Positions 10,863 through 19,077 of a stretch of 64,000 bases of DNA are shown in pieces. Origin of the DNA: Pseudoalteromonas citrea (GTDB taxonomy: Bacteria > Pseudomonadota > Gammaproteobacteria > Enterobacterales > Alteromonadaceae); assembly GCF_000238375.3 (NCBI RefSeq), contig NZ_AHBZ03000027.1, positions 62,001 to 126,000 on the forward strand, written 5' to 3'. The notes below the pieces were generated by a model. The model worked only from the letters and a program-made list of their open reading frames with translations. It ran no database searches and had not been told where the DNA came from. The position numbers and the translations under genes are program-made. Numbering within the stretch: the first letter of the stretch is position 1; each line of letters begins with the position of its first letter.

Positions 10863-11711
10863 ATGACGCAAAATCACACCAATCATATTATTCACGGCTC
10901 CCTATTGGTCAGTTTTTTACTGTTGGGGCTGTCATTTTTTTTGGGGGGCAATGCAAATAGCATTTCCAACACATTCAGTTTTTATTTAATTACCGAATGG
11001 GTAGATACTCCGTTACTGGGGATCTTGGCTGGTATAACTTTTTTAGCGGCTGGCCTCATTGTGATACTCGCCGCGCGTGAACCTGCATTTAATGATGTAT
11101 TACTTATCGCACTTCTATTTATAGCTGTTATGCCACTTTTGACATTGATAAGTGAAACTCGCTGGATGACACAGTTGGGTGGCTTTCCGATTATTGGCTC
11201 TGGACAAGGTATCATCAAGTATGCTGCATTAATACCATTGGCCATTTATTTAAGCCGCTATAACAGATTCAGCCTTCGTCAGCATGCTTTAGTTAATTTT
11301 ATCCCTGTTGCATTGGTAATGTATTGGATTGGCGGCATGAAATTTTTTGAGTTTGAAGCTAATGGTATTGTCTCTTTAGTTGATACTTCCCCATTTATGT
11401 CATGGTTGTATGTGGTGTTTTCAGTGCAGGGCGCATCCAATGCAATTGGGGTTTATGATATTTTATTTACGAGCCTATTGGGATTTGCGATTTGGCAAAA
11501 AATGCCACGCCTTGGCTTGGTTGCAGTCGTGGGTGCTGGGGCTGTTTTTGCTATGACGCAAACCTTTTTGTTTACGGCAAACAATGCCTTTAGTACTGAT
11601 ACCATCATTACTTCGCTTGGACAGTTTGTGATCAAAGATTTATGGTTCTTTGGTAACCTTGCCGTGATTGTTCACTATGGCGCTACTATTGGCAACGAGT
11701 CTTTAGAGTAA
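10863..11711 (+). CDS. DUF417 (YkgB/RclC-like) integral membrane protein with an apparent internal duplication
   Basis: The 282-residue product has about seven to eight hydrophobic segments. The second half (about residues 145-280) has DUF417 hallmarks: WIGGMKFFEFEANGI, then SPFMSWLY, and near the end GQFVIKDLWFFGNLAVI. The first half ends with a similar tail (LGGFPIIGSGQGIIKYAALIPLAIY), which suggests an old duplication of the ~150-200-residue unit. E. coli RclC (YkgB), of the same family, is linked to reactive chlorine resistance. That role is only suggested here by family and by nearby detoxification genes. The start at 10863 has no strong ribosome site. Confidence 0.65.
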   Translation: MTQNHTNHIIHGSLLVSFLLLGLSFFLGGNANSISNTFSFYLITEWVDTPLLGILAGITFLAAGLIVILAAREPAFNDVLLIALLFIAVMPLLTLISETRWMTQLGGFPIIGSGQGIIKYAALIPLAIYLSRYNRFSLRQHALVNFIPVALVMYWIGGMKFFEFEANGIVSLVDTSPFMSWLYVVFSVQGASNAIGVYDILFTSLLGFAIWQKMPRLGLVAVVGAGAVFAMTQTFLFTANNAFSTDTIITSLGQFVIKDLWFFGNLAVIVHYGATIGNESLE

Positions 11712-11759
11712 TCGCAATTACTGTTATCCCATAATTGGCGAAACACATTATGTTTACCT

Positions 11760-11787
11760 GCCATGTTCATACTGTCTTGAACATGGC
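11760..11787 (+). terminator. Stem-loop after the DUF417-like gene
   Basis: Perfect 10-bp arms (GCCATGTTCA / TGAACATGGC) flank an 8-base loop, 49 bp after the stop codon. No clear T-run follows, so it may be a Rho-independent terminator of weak type or an mRNA 3'-end stabiliser. Confidence 0.5.
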
Positions 11788-11936
11788 GTACTCACACTAC
11801 CTCCTTTATAAAGTTTGTAATAGTTGCTCACCCCCTTACCTAAGGTTGTACTGTATATAACCAATAATTTTGTTATGGTGGTGTAAATTAAACTGCGAAT
11901 TACGCTGATGCTTGCATATGCATTTATATGGGGTGA

Positions 11937-13352
11937 ATGATGTTTGAAGAGGTAGTGGGAACTATTAATGCGTTGTTATGGGGCCGTGGTCAGTTACTTA
12001 TCTATATTTTACTGTTTGCCGGAATATGGTTTTCATACAAATTGAATGTCATCCAACTACGTCACTTTTCACATATGTTTACTTTACTTAAGGGCAGTAA
12101 CAAAGCCGATAAAGAGACGATAAGTTCTTTTCAAGCGCTATGTACTGGCCTTTCGGCACGGGTTGGTACTGGTAACTTAGCGGGTGTGGCTGTGGCTATC
12201 TCGTTAGGTGGTAGTGGGGCTATTTTTTGGATGTGGGTGATTGCCATATTAGGTATGGCTACAGGGTTTGCAGAAAGTGTCTTGGGGCAAGTATATAAAA
12301 TAAAGAACAACCAAGGGGAGTTTAGAGGTGGCCCTGCTTATTATATTCAACTTGGCCTTAATAAACCTTGGTTGGCAGTGACGTTTGCGGTCTGCTTATT
12401 CTTGGGATACGGGTTTAGTTTCAGTGCCATGCAAACCAATACCATAACCGATGCACTGCGTTTTGCCTTTGATATACCTGAACTCTACTCAGGTATTGTG
12501 ATCACTATATTAGCAGGCTCAATCATTCTTGGGGGGTTGAAGTCTATAGCGCGATTTGCAGAGCGAGTAGTGCCAGTTATGGGGATCTTATTTGTGTTGG
12601 TGGCGGTGGTGATCACGTTAATTAATTTAAACGCTGTGCCAGCGATGCTCAAAGAGATTCTCATGTCTGCATTTGGCTTACAAGAAGCGGGAGCAGGTGC
12701 TATGGGGGCTGCAATAAAAAATGGCATACAGCGTGGTTTATATTCAAATGAAGCGGGCGCGGGCAGTGTGCCCCATGCATCAGGTAGCGCAAGCCCTGTT
12801 CCTAACCACCCAGTTACCCAAGGGTACATTCAAATGCTCGGGGTATTTTTAGACACCATTGTTTTGTGTAGCTGCACGGCAGTGATCATTTTACTGGCTG
12901 ATATTAATATCTCGGGTGAAATGGAAGGCATACGATTGACACAAACTGCGATGACTGCACACCTTGCAGCTGGTGGGGTGTATTTTGTGGCAGCGGCAAT
13001 CACATTGTTTGCATTTACGTCGGTGGTTGCTAATTTTGCCTACGCTGAGAGTAATTTACATTTATTTAAGCTTGATAATAAACTAGGTAGAGGGCTGTAT
13101 ACCTCTTTGTATTTACTCATGATGTTGTGGGGGGCAACCGCAACATTAAAAGAAGTATGGAGCCTTGCAGATATGGCATTAGGCTTGATGACCTTGGTGA
13201 ATATCTTTGCCATTGTACAACTCACACCAACAGTGATTGCACTCAACAAAGATTATCATGCGCAAAGAGCACAAGGGAGGGAACCGACATTTAATGACTC
13301 TGTGACGCGAGTTCAAGGTCAATGTGCATCCGGTATTTGGTCACATAAGTAA
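11937..13352 (+). CDS. AGCS family alanine/glycine:sodium symporter
   Basis: This 471-residue polytopic inner-membrane protein belongs to the alanine-or-glycine:cation symporter family (AlsT/DagA type), which imports small neutral amino acids with Na+. Diagnostic segments are visible: SSFQALCTGLSARVGTGNLAG near residue 65, GPAYYIQ near 133, and KNGIQRGLYSNEAGAGSVPHA near 265. About ten to eleven membrane helices are expected. Length matches the family (450-500). Two adjacent ATG codons exist (11937 and 11940). The GGGG run just before suits either. It appears to be a single-gene unit after a stem-loop. Confidence 0.93.
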   Translation: MMFEEVVGTINALLWGRGQLLIYILLFAGIWFSYKLNVIQLRHFSHMFTLLKGSNKADKETISSFQALCTGLSARVGTGNLAGVAVAISLGGSGAIFWMWVIAILGMATGFAESVLGQVYKIKNNQGEFRGGPAYYIQLGLNKPWLAVTFAVCLFLGYGFSFSAMQTNTITDALRFAFDIPELYSGIVITILAGSIILGGLKSIARFAERVVPVMGILFVLVAVVITLINLNAVPAMLKEILMSAFGLQEAGAGAMGAAIKNGIQRGLYSNEAGAGSVPHASGSASPVPNHPVTQGYIQMLGVFLDTIVLCSCTAVIILLADINISGEMEGIRLTQTAMTAHLAAGGVYFVAAAITLFAFTSVVANFAYAESNLHLFKLDNKLGRGLYTSLYLLMMLWGATATLKEVWSLADMALGLMTLVNIFAIVQLTPTVIALNKDYHAQRAQGREPTFNDSVTRVQGQCASGIWSHK

Positions 13353-13504
13353 TGCTTTAGCACAAAAATAGCCATCATTATGTATAAGGTGCTTTGATTG
13401 TTGCTGTATGGCAAAAGTGCTTTGCGTTTACGCTATATTATTGAATGCTAATTTTCGACTACACTTGCTAGCACAAAGGCAACAACACAAACTTCGAGAG
13501 AGCA

Positions 13505-14176
13505 ATGAAAAAAGTAATCATATTTGTAACAAATCACGCAACACTTGGCAGCACTGATCAAGCAAATGGTACGTATGCCCCTGAACTTACTCATGTTGTA
13601 AATGTGCTAAATGGTGCGGGAATTGATTATGATATAGCGTCAATACTGGGTGGAAAAGCGCCTTTATATGGCACTGAGCCTGATGGTGATGAAGTGAATC
13701 AATCAGTGCTAGGTCACTCTGGCTTTGTGAGTAAAGTTGAAAACACACTACTTGCGGCTTCCGTTAGCATTGATGACTATGATGCTGTTTTTTATCCAGG
13801 TGGTTTTGGGCTTTTAAATGATTTATTCGAAGATATCACGGTTGCGGCTTTGAGTGCTCAGCATTACGAGAATGGCGGGGTGATTGCTGCGGTATGTCAT
13901 GGACCAGCAGGGCTGTTACCGATTAAATTGAGTAATGGTGAATTGCTGTTATCGTCAGTGTCAGTCACTGGGTTTACGCGAGAAGAAGAAGTAGACTTTG
14001 GCACCATTAATGACATTCCTTTCTTACTTGAAGATGCATTGGCTCGAAAAGCAGTGCAATACAGCAAAAAGCAGCCATGGCAGTCATTTGTGGTTGAAGA
14101 CAAGCGAGTAATTACGGGTCAAAACCCCGCAAGCGCTCAGGCTGTGGGTGAAGCTTTAGTTAAATATTTAGCGTAA
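13505..14176 (+). CDS. DJ-1/PfpI family protein (class I glutamine amidotransferase-like, HchA-type)
   Basis: The 223-residue protein shows the DJ-1/PfpI fold. The nucleophile elbow is AAVCHGPAG (Cys near residue 129 followed by His). An upstream acidic residue lies in YAPELTH, and there is a YDAVFYPGGFG strand. The layout resembles Hsp31/HchA-like glyoxalase III and chaperone proteins rather than YajL. Such proteins act on methylglyoxal or protect proteins in the cytoplasm, but the exact activity cannot be read from the sequence. The start at 13505 follows a GAGAGAGC ribosome-site-like stretch. It converges with the VOC gene. Confidence 0.85.
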   Translation: MKKVIIFVTNHATLGSTDQANGTYAPELTHVVNVLNGAGIDYDIASILGGKAPLYGTEPDGDEVNQSVLGHSGFVSKVENTLLAASVSIDDYDAVFYPGGFGLLNDLFEDITVAALSAQHYENGGVIAAVCHGPAGLLPIKLSNGELLLSSVSVTGFTREEEVDFGTINDIPFLLEDALARKAVQYSKKQPWQSFVVEDKRVITGQNPASAQAVGEALVKYLA

Positions 14177-14197
14177 ATTAAGTAATTGATATGTCAG

Positions 14198-14221
14198 AGG
14201 TCAGGACTAAAAGACCGACCT
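14198..14221. terminator. Possible terminator hairpin between convergent genes
   Basis: AGGTC pairs with GACCT around an A-rich loop, with a partial GG/CC extension. It lies in the 69-bp gap between the DJ-1-like and VOC genes. The stem is short and the T-run is weak. Confidence 0.35.
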
Positions 14222-14245
14222 TTGGCATAATCTTTCCTAAAAATA

Positions 14246-14659
14246 TTAGTCACTGTTTCGCTCAGCAGGTAAATCGCTGTTGTATTCTATAAATTCGACT
14301 TCAAAGCCATCGGGGTCTATGAAGTATGCATTTTTTCGATATGGATGAGTGTTACTGCCCATATCGGCATTAAACCCTGCGGCATTCATCCGATTTATGA
14401 GGCTAGCTAGGTTGTTTACGACATAGCCAAAGTGCGCTAACCCTATTTGATAACCGCTTAGGTCACGAGCAGGGTCCGTACCGTGATCGCTTAATGCAAT
14501 ATATTGATTGTCGTCACCAAAATGCAACCAATTTCTCGCTCGACCATTCCAGCTGTCTGATCCTGAACATCTGATTTTCCAATGAGGAAATGCGGCTTGA
14601 TAAAAAGTTAAAGCGCGGGGCAGGTGACTGACGACTAAATTAATATGCTCTAAATACAT
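14246..14659 (-). CDS. VOC family protein (glyoxalase/bleomycin resistance/dioxygenase fold)
   Basis: The 137-residue single-module protein starts MYLEHINLVVSHLPRALTFY, typical of the vicinal-oxygen-chelate fold. It ends with the family signature KNAYFIDPDGFEVEFIEY. Metal-ligand candidates are H5, the mid-protein histidines (HFG, near residue 87) and E122. VOC members include glyoxalase I, dioxygenases and resistance proteins, and the substrate is not predictable. The gene is preceded by a very good match to a SoxR-type promoter (14744-14774), which suggests induction by redox-active compounds. It converges with the DJ-1/PfpI gene. Confidence 0.85.
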   Translation of the reverse strand: MYLEHINLVVSHLPRALTFYQAAFPHWKIRCSGSDSWNGRARNWLHFGDDNQYIALSDHGTDPARDLSGYQIGLAHFGYVVNNLASLINRMNAAGFNADMGSNTHPYRKNAYFIDPDGFEVEFIEYNSDLPAERNSD

Positions 14660-14743
14660 GATGTTTCCTTATTTCAGGTGTTTATTATTTTAAATAGCCA
14701 AAGCTCACGTATTTCAATTAAGCTAAATTGACTTTATAGGCCC

Positions 14744-14774
14744 AGCTTAAAACCTTAGGTTAACTTGAGGTCAA
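14744..14774 (-). promoter_or_regulatory. SoxR/MerR-type promoter with SoxR box upstream of the VOC gene
   Basis: Read on the minus strand, TTGACC (14769-14774) and TAAGCT (14744-14749) are separated by 19 bp instead of the usual 17. Centred in the spacer region is the dyad CCTCAAGTTAACCTAAGG (14753-14770). The known SoxR box is CCTCAAGTTAACTTGAGG, a match of 16/18. Overlong spacers of 19-20 bp with a central dyad are characteristic of MerR-family-activated promoters, including soxS. The site points at the VOC gene, whose ATG is 85 bp further on. It lies in a 394-bp gene-free stretch in which I see no other feature. No soxR gene is in this window. Confidence 0.75.
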
Positions 14775-15053
14775 GAGCGTAAAGCATAAACACACAGCTG
14801 AAATCGCACATTTTGAATTATGCGTGAATGTCGGTGGTTCAGGCTTGCTTATTCTAAGTACAATTTTGAGTGGTGACTCACTATGGTGATTGTTTAATAA
14901 ACAAAATAAATATTAGCCAGCGGTATTTAATTTGCGCCACAGTAATGACGATGTCGGTGACAGGCTATGAATAAATTACGTGATTGATGTACTTGTATCA
15001 TCACTGATGAAAAGATACATTGAGTCTTTGCATAACCAGAATAGGGACTCGGT

Positions 15054-15725
15054 ATGCTGACAGTTCACCATTTAGAAAACTCTCAATCATTTAGGGTATT
15101 ATGGCTATTAGAAGAACTTGATGCGCCATACCATATTGAGCATTATGCCAGAAACAAAGAAACCTCTTTAGCCCCCGACAACTTTAAGAAGCTTCACCCT
15201 GCGGGCACATCTCCTTGTATTTCTGATGGTGAGTATATCTTGCCTGAAAGCAATGCCATTTTGGAGTATCTACTTAAGAAGTATGATAATGAAGAACTTA
15301 GAAACCTTGGTTCAGAGCAGCATAGAGTCTCTTATTTATATTGGTTTCATAGTGCGCAAGGTAGCTTAATGCCTCTGCTCACCGAGTCGCTTATTTTTAA
15401 ACGCATGATCAGTAAATCTCCGGCATTTATCCGGCCAATCATTCGGGTGGTGGTAGGCAAGGTCCAAAGCAGTTATTTAAACCCTCGCTTAAATAAATTA
15501 ATCTCACATATTGAACAGACTCTAAAGCACTCTCGGTGGTTTGCTGGAGATACTTTTACTGCGGCTGATATAGTGATGGGGTATTGTATGGAGGTTGCTA
15601 TTGCGAGAGTTAATTTGGGCAATGACTACCCTAATATTCACCGCTTTGTTGCAGATATAAAGCGCCGTCCAGCGTATCAAAAAGCACTCGATAAAAATGG
15701 GCCTTTTACACCTTTAGTTGATTAA
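15054..15725 (+). CDS. Glutathione S-transferase family protein
   Basis: The 223-residue cytosolic GST has an N-terminal thioredoxin-like domain (residues 1-80) starting LTVHHLENSQSFRVLWLLEEL. It has HPAGTSPCI with the cis-proline region, and LPESNAILEYL, the glutathione gamma-glutamyl-binding E-S motif. The C-terminal all-helical domain contains the N-capping/hydrophobic staple segment FAGDTFTAADIVMGY. It conjugates glutathione to electrophiles or reduces them, and the substrate is unknown. The start has AGGGACTCGGT before the ATG. It sits among other detoxification genes but does not overlap any. Confidence 0.9.
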   Translation: MLTVHHLENSQSFRVLWLLEELDAPYHIEHYARNKETSLAPDNFKKLHPAGTSPCISDGEYILPESNAILEYLLKKYDNEELRNLGSEQHRVSYLYWFHSAQGSLMPLLTESLIFKRMISKSPAFIRPIIRVVVGKVQSSYLNPRLNKLISHIEQTLKHSRWFAGDTFTAADIVMGYCMEVAIARVNLGNDYPNIHRFVADIKRRPAYQKALDKNGPFTPLVD

Positions 15726-15821
15726 TAAAATGTGGTTAATGATCGAAGTAGAATAGGTGAAACTCCCGGAATATACCTTGATGACTTTACCGAAGACTCA
15801 TAAGAAATAAGGAACGATAAA

Positions 15822-16838
15822 ATGATAGATTTTCGCTCAGACACAGTAACAAGACCATGCACTCAGATGAAAAAGGCCATGTTCGAGGCCGAGCTGGGTG
15901 ATGATGTTTATGGAGACGATCCAACGGTTAATGCCCTTGAGCAATATGCCAGTGAACGGCATGGTTTTGAAGGAGCACTTTTTACAAGCTCAGGTACGCA
16001 AGCCAATTTACTGGCGTTGATGGCACATTGTGAGCGGGGTGATGAATATCTATGCGGACAAAATGCACATAATTATAAATATGAAGCGGGCGGCGCTGCG
16101 GTATTAGGGTCGATTCAGCCACAACCGATTGAGAATGAAGCCGATGGTAGCTTATGTTTTACTAAGTTGAAGTCAGCAATTAAAGCCGATGATTTTCATT
16201 TTGCGCGTACAAAACTGTTGAGCCTCGAAAATACCATTGGCGGTCAAGTACTCAGTCTGGAATACATGGCGAAAGCACAGCAGTTTTGTGAACAGAATCA
16301 GCTGATTTTACATTTAGACGGTGCCAGAGTTTACAATGCGGCCGTGGCATTAGGTGTGGATGTTACGCAAATAAGTCAGTACTTTGACTCAATGACCGTA
16401 TGTTTGTCTAAAGGGCTAGGCGCACCGATTGGATCATTATTACTGGGTGACAAAGCATTTATCGCTAAAGCGCGTCGGATCAGAAAAATGCTTGGTGGAG
16501 GCATGCGTCAAGCTGGTTTTCTCGCCGCGGCAGGGCAATATGCGCTATTGAATAATGTTGAGCGGTTGGCTGAAGATCATGACAATGCAAAGTATTTGGC
16601 AGAGCAGCTAAACGAAGTGAAAGGCTTTGATACCAGTGCATACTCTGTTAGCACGAATATTGTGTATGTAGATGTTGCGCAGTCGATCAATTTAAATGGC
16701 CTTGCCACAACGCTCGCAGAGAATGGCATTTTACTCACATCGAGCTACGCAGGCATGAGGTTAGTGACGCATAAAGATATCAATAAAATGAGTATAGATA
16801 CGTTGATATATTCGTTGGAACAGTATTTAAACGAATGA
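15822..16838 (+). CDS. ltaE: Low-specificity L-threonine aldolase
   Basis: This 338-residue PLP-dependent fold-type I enzyme cleaves L-threonine/allo-threonine to glycine and acetaldehyde. It opens with the family signature MIDFRSDTVTRPC and EAELGDDVYGDDPTVNALE. The PLP lysine lies in VCLSKGLGAPIGS (near residue 196-197), with the ring-stacking and aspartate segments HLDGARVYNAA upstream and a RKMLGGGMRQAG segment after it. Length is as expected for LtaE. A good AAGGA-type site lies before the ATG. It appears to be a single gene. Confidence 0.93.
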   Translation: MIDFRSDTVTRPCTQMKKAMFEAELGDDVYGDDPTVNALEQYASERHGFEGALFTSSGTQANLLALMAHCERGDEYLCGQNAHNYKYEAGGAAVLGSIQPQPIENEADGSLCFTKLKSAIKADDFHFARTKLLSLENTIGGQVLSLEYMAKAQQFCEQNQLILHLDGARVYNAAVALGVDVTQISQYFDSMTVCLSKGLGAPIGSLLLGDKAFIAKARRIRKMLGGGMRQAGFLAAAGQYALLNNVERLAEDHDNAKYLAEQLNEVKGFDTSAYSVSTNIVYVDVAQSINLNGLATTLAENGILLTSSYAGMRLVTHKDINKMSIDTLIYSLEQYLNE

Positions 16839-16900
16839 AGAGAGCGTGATTTTGTAGTAAACCTCATAAGCACGGCTTAATAGAGTGAACGATGGAGTAA

Positions 16901-16969
16901 ATGTTTGTAATTATTTTAATAGTTGCTTGTTATCCTTGGTATTTTATCATTAAGGTTACTGTCTTTTGA
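16901..16969 (+). CDS. Candidate 22-residue hydrophobic small protein
   Basis: ATG at 16901 runs to TGA at 16967-16969, with GGAG only 3 nt before the start. The encoded peptide is almost entirely one membrane-spanning stretch (Ile/Val/Leu/Phe-rich, a central Cys-Tyr-Pro-Trp, one Lys near the end). It lies in the gap between ltaE and the AhpD-like gene. Small membrane proteins of this kind exist, but the evidence is only the frame, the composition and a poorly spaced ribosome site. Confidence 0.22.
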   Translation: MFVIILIVACYPWYFIIKVTVF

Positions 16970-17006
16970 TGAATGGGGCACGCTATTAACAAGACTGTAA
17001 AGTTAA

Positions 17007-17042
17007 TTGATACGCCATATTAAATTTGATATAGCGTATCAA
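17007..17042 (-). terminator. Terminator hairpin of the AhpD-like gene
   Basis: Nine-base arms (TTGATACGC / GCGTATCAA) are extended inside by ATAT/ATAT. The hairpin lies directly after the stop codon of the AhpD-like gene on the minus strand, followed by TTAACTTT. Confidence 0.6.
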
Positions 17043-17046
17043 GACG

Positions 17047-17637
17047 CTATTGATGTTTACTGATTTGCCAGTCGTTATGTTGAAGGAATGTACTGCCAGC
17101 GTTAATGGCATTGGTTTCTAAAGTCGTCGCCATTGTGTCGTTCCAACGGTTCAAATAACCAAATAGTGAAATAACTCCTAATATTTCAACGACCTCCCCG
17201 TCATCCCAGTATTTCTTGAGTTCAGTTTCAATGGCATTGTCGACTGCATTGGGAACGCTTGATGCAGCCAAGGCAAACTCAAATGCGGCTTTTTCTGCAT
17301 CGGTAAAAAGTGTACTTTCCCGAAATTGCCAAATCGAGTGAAGGCGCTCTTCAGATCCCCCATAGCGTTTTGCAGCTAAAATAGTGTGCGCTTCGCAATA
17401 TCTACAGCCTGTATTAGCACTGGTAATATAGCCAATAAGACGCTTTTGTTCAGCTGTGACTCGACCGCAATTTTCCATCACTGCCATATTCAAGGTGATA
17501 AAGGCTTTTGCTATCGCTGGGCGAATTTGCATGGTTAATACGCTATTTGGGCAAAACCCAAGGGTTTCATTAAAAAATGTTGCCAATTCACTAACTTCTT
17601 GATTTTCATCTTGTGAAAGAGGTGTAACTAGTGCCAT
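17047..17637 (-). CDS. Carboxymuconolactone decarboxylase/AhpD-like peroxidase-related protein
   Basis: The 196-residue helical protein carries the CMD/AhpD core. The redox motif CRYCEAHT (about residues 78-85) gives a CxxC followed by His, after the helix VTAEQKRLIGYITSANTG. A second helical repeat ends the domain (VVEILGVISLFGYLNRWND). Family members act as thiol peroxidase partners, and many are of unknown substrate. The gene is divergent from a marR gene, and a perfect 28-bp palindrome lies 19 bp before its ATG, so repression by that MarR protein is likely. An AGGATC ribosome site precedes the ATG. Confidence 0.85.
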   Translation of the reverse strand: MALVTPLSQDENQEVSELATFFNETLGFCPNSVLTMQIRPAIAKAFITLNMAVMENCGRVTAEQKRLIGYITSANTGCRYCEAHTILAAKRYGGSEERLHSIWQFRESTLFTDAEKAAFEFALAASSVPNAVDNAIETELKKYWDDGEVVEILGVISLFGYLNRWNDTMATTLETNAINAGSTFLQHNDWQISKHQ

Positions 17638-17655
17638 GATAAGATCCTGTTGAAA

Positions 17656-17683
17656 TATTTATGTTGCATTTGCAACATAAATA
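17656..17683. promoter_or_regulatory. 28-bp perfect palindrome, likely MarR operator
   Basis: The arms TATTTATGTTGCA and TGCAACATAAATA flank a TT centre. The site lies between divergent AhpD-like and marR genes, 19 bp from the AhpD-like ATG and 66 bp from the marR ATG. MarR dimers bind palindromes of about this size, so control of the AhpD-like gene and autoregulation are plausible. Confidence 0.75.
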
Positions 17684-17749
17684 CTATCGTGTCATCGCTG
17701 GTGTTGTAAAGCAAAGTATGTGAATGGTTTAAACGTATGAGGGTTTTAA

Positions 17750-18331
17750 ATGAGTAATAAAATGCGAAAAGCAGCATTTACTTTAAACAAAGATATAGCA
17801 AATCCATATGATTTATATAACCACTTGCCCTATAGGGTGGCGGTTGCAAGTAACTTATTGGCAATTGATAGAGATGCAGCGATTAAACAACTCACAGAGC
17901 TGGAAACAAGAGAGATTAGGGTGTTATTAAATATAGGCTCCTATGGTCCAATTAATGCTGCTGATATTGCTTATCAGTCTCGGCTAGATCCTTACTCTGT
18001 GAATAGAGCCATTAACTGTTTATTAAAACTAAATTATATAGCTGAGGTTAAACGAGTAACAAATCAGAAAGTAAAGCGGGTTGCATTGACTGAAGTAGGG
18101 GTGAGCGTTTATCAAAAAATAACAGAACACCTTGAGCAAAGAACTCAACGTTTAACTGAGAATTTAACTACTAAAGAACAGACTACACTGTTAGCATTGC
18201 TAGAAAAGTTGGAATTGCAAGCAGAGCAAGTGTTAGCAGAGACAGCATCAGTTATTGAAGCACAAGGAGAACCAATTACGCGAGATCAAAAAGAGGTCAT
18301 TCGCTGGTATAAAAGAACCTCTTCACAATAG
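17750..18331 (+). CDS. MarR family winged-helix transcriptional regulator
   Basis: The 193-residue protein has a central winged helix. ELETREIRVLLNIGSYGPINAADIAYQSRLDPYSVNRAIN includes the helix-turn-helix (about residues 55-90), and VKRVTNQKVKRVALTEVG is the wing. Helical N- and C-terminal segments would form the dimer. MarR proteins usually repress and release DNA on binding phenolics, or on oxidation. No cysteine is present in this one, so a small-molecule ligand seems more likely than thiol oxidation. The start at 17750 is the first ATG. The divergent AhpD-like gene and the palindrome between them are the likely targets. Confidence 0.9.
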   Translation: MSNKMRKAAFTLNKDIANPYDLYNHLPYRVAVASNLLAIDRDAAIKQLTELETREIRVLLNIGSYGPINAADIAYQSRLDPYSVNRAINCLLKLNYIAEVKRVTNQKVKRVALTEVGVSVYQKITEHLEQRTQRLTENLTTKEQTTLLALLEKLELQAEQVLAETASVIEAQGEPITRDQKEVIRWYKRTSSQ

Positions 18332-18347
18332 CTCCGAGGCTATTTTT
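18327..18347 (+). terminator. Terminator overlapping the marR stop codon
   Basis: AATAGC / GCTATT arms with a TCCGAG loop, followed by TTT. The stop codon is inside the left arm. Confidence 0.55.
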
Positions 18348-18367
18348 ATAAGCTACTACAACTAGAG

Positions 18368-18841
18368 CTATAGGGTATCTACCCTGTCAATGACCACATG
18401 CCTCTTTTTTATGTAACATTGATTTGACTCAATTATGAGTTCATCTTCATAACGACCATTAAAAATACGTGTTGGCGCAGTGTGGTTGTTTTTATCTTTG
18501 AGGTATAAAACGAAATGCGAGCGATTAGTGAATATGTTTTTTCCCATTGGCTGCACATCCATACTCGTGATCATATGAATACTTTTCTTATTTACTAATG
18601 CTGTTTTTACCCTGGCAGCAATCGCTTCATTTCCTTCTAATGCAATATTTAATTTTGGTACTAAAAATGTTGCATCTTGCGTAAATAGACCTTGGTAGTC
18701 TCTAATTGGTCCTTTATCTCGATACTGTGGATACTTCATAAGTACCTCTTCACAGCTTGCAGCCAAGCTTGGGTTATGTTGATTGACTTGGCATCCAAGT
18801 AAAAAAACAGCGAGAGGTAAAGTCACTAGTACTTTAAACAT
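18368..18841 (-). CDS. Lipoprotein with NTF2/SnoaL-like fold
   Basis: The 157-residue product has a lipoprotein signal with lipobox VFLLGC (Cys near residue 17). The mature part resembles the SnoaL/NTF2-like cone fold: an initial helix (LAASCEEVLMKYPQYRDKG), then YQGLFTQDATFLVP, then strands with SHFVLYLKD and NGRYEDELI. Members may bind small molecules or be catalytic, and no active-site set is clear here. It converges with marR (37-bp gap) and is divergent from the oligopeptidase gene. Confidence 0.7.
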   Translation of the reverse strand: MFKVLVTLPLAVFLLGCQVNQHNPSLAASCEEVLMKYPQYRDKGPIRDYQGLFTQDATFLVPKLNIALEGNEAIAARVKTALVNKKSIHMITSMDVQPMGKNIFTNRSHFVLYLKDKNNHTAPTRIFNGRYEDELIIESNQCYIKKRHVVIDRVDTL

Positions 18842-19077
18842 TTTACTCCTTGGTTATTTTGGTAGCTGATAACGTTAGGTATTATTGTACTTGCTAATAC
18901 ATTAAATTAACAATTAAGCGCGAATATGAAGTTGTCTTGATTTTACCCCAACGTATTATGTTGGTGTACAACGGAGTTTCAGACTATTTCATCGTATTTA
19001 CGTTATTTACGAGCGACACCTTACTGAGTCTGAGCTATATTGCCAATTCATCGAATAAATAAAAAGAGCAAAGGAAT

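Noticed and set aside
11838-11860. Second MerR-type dyad (TTACCTAAGG) before the AGCS symporter gene
   Set aside because: Only half of the dyad is present and no -35/-10 pair with a 19-20-bp spacer surrounds it.
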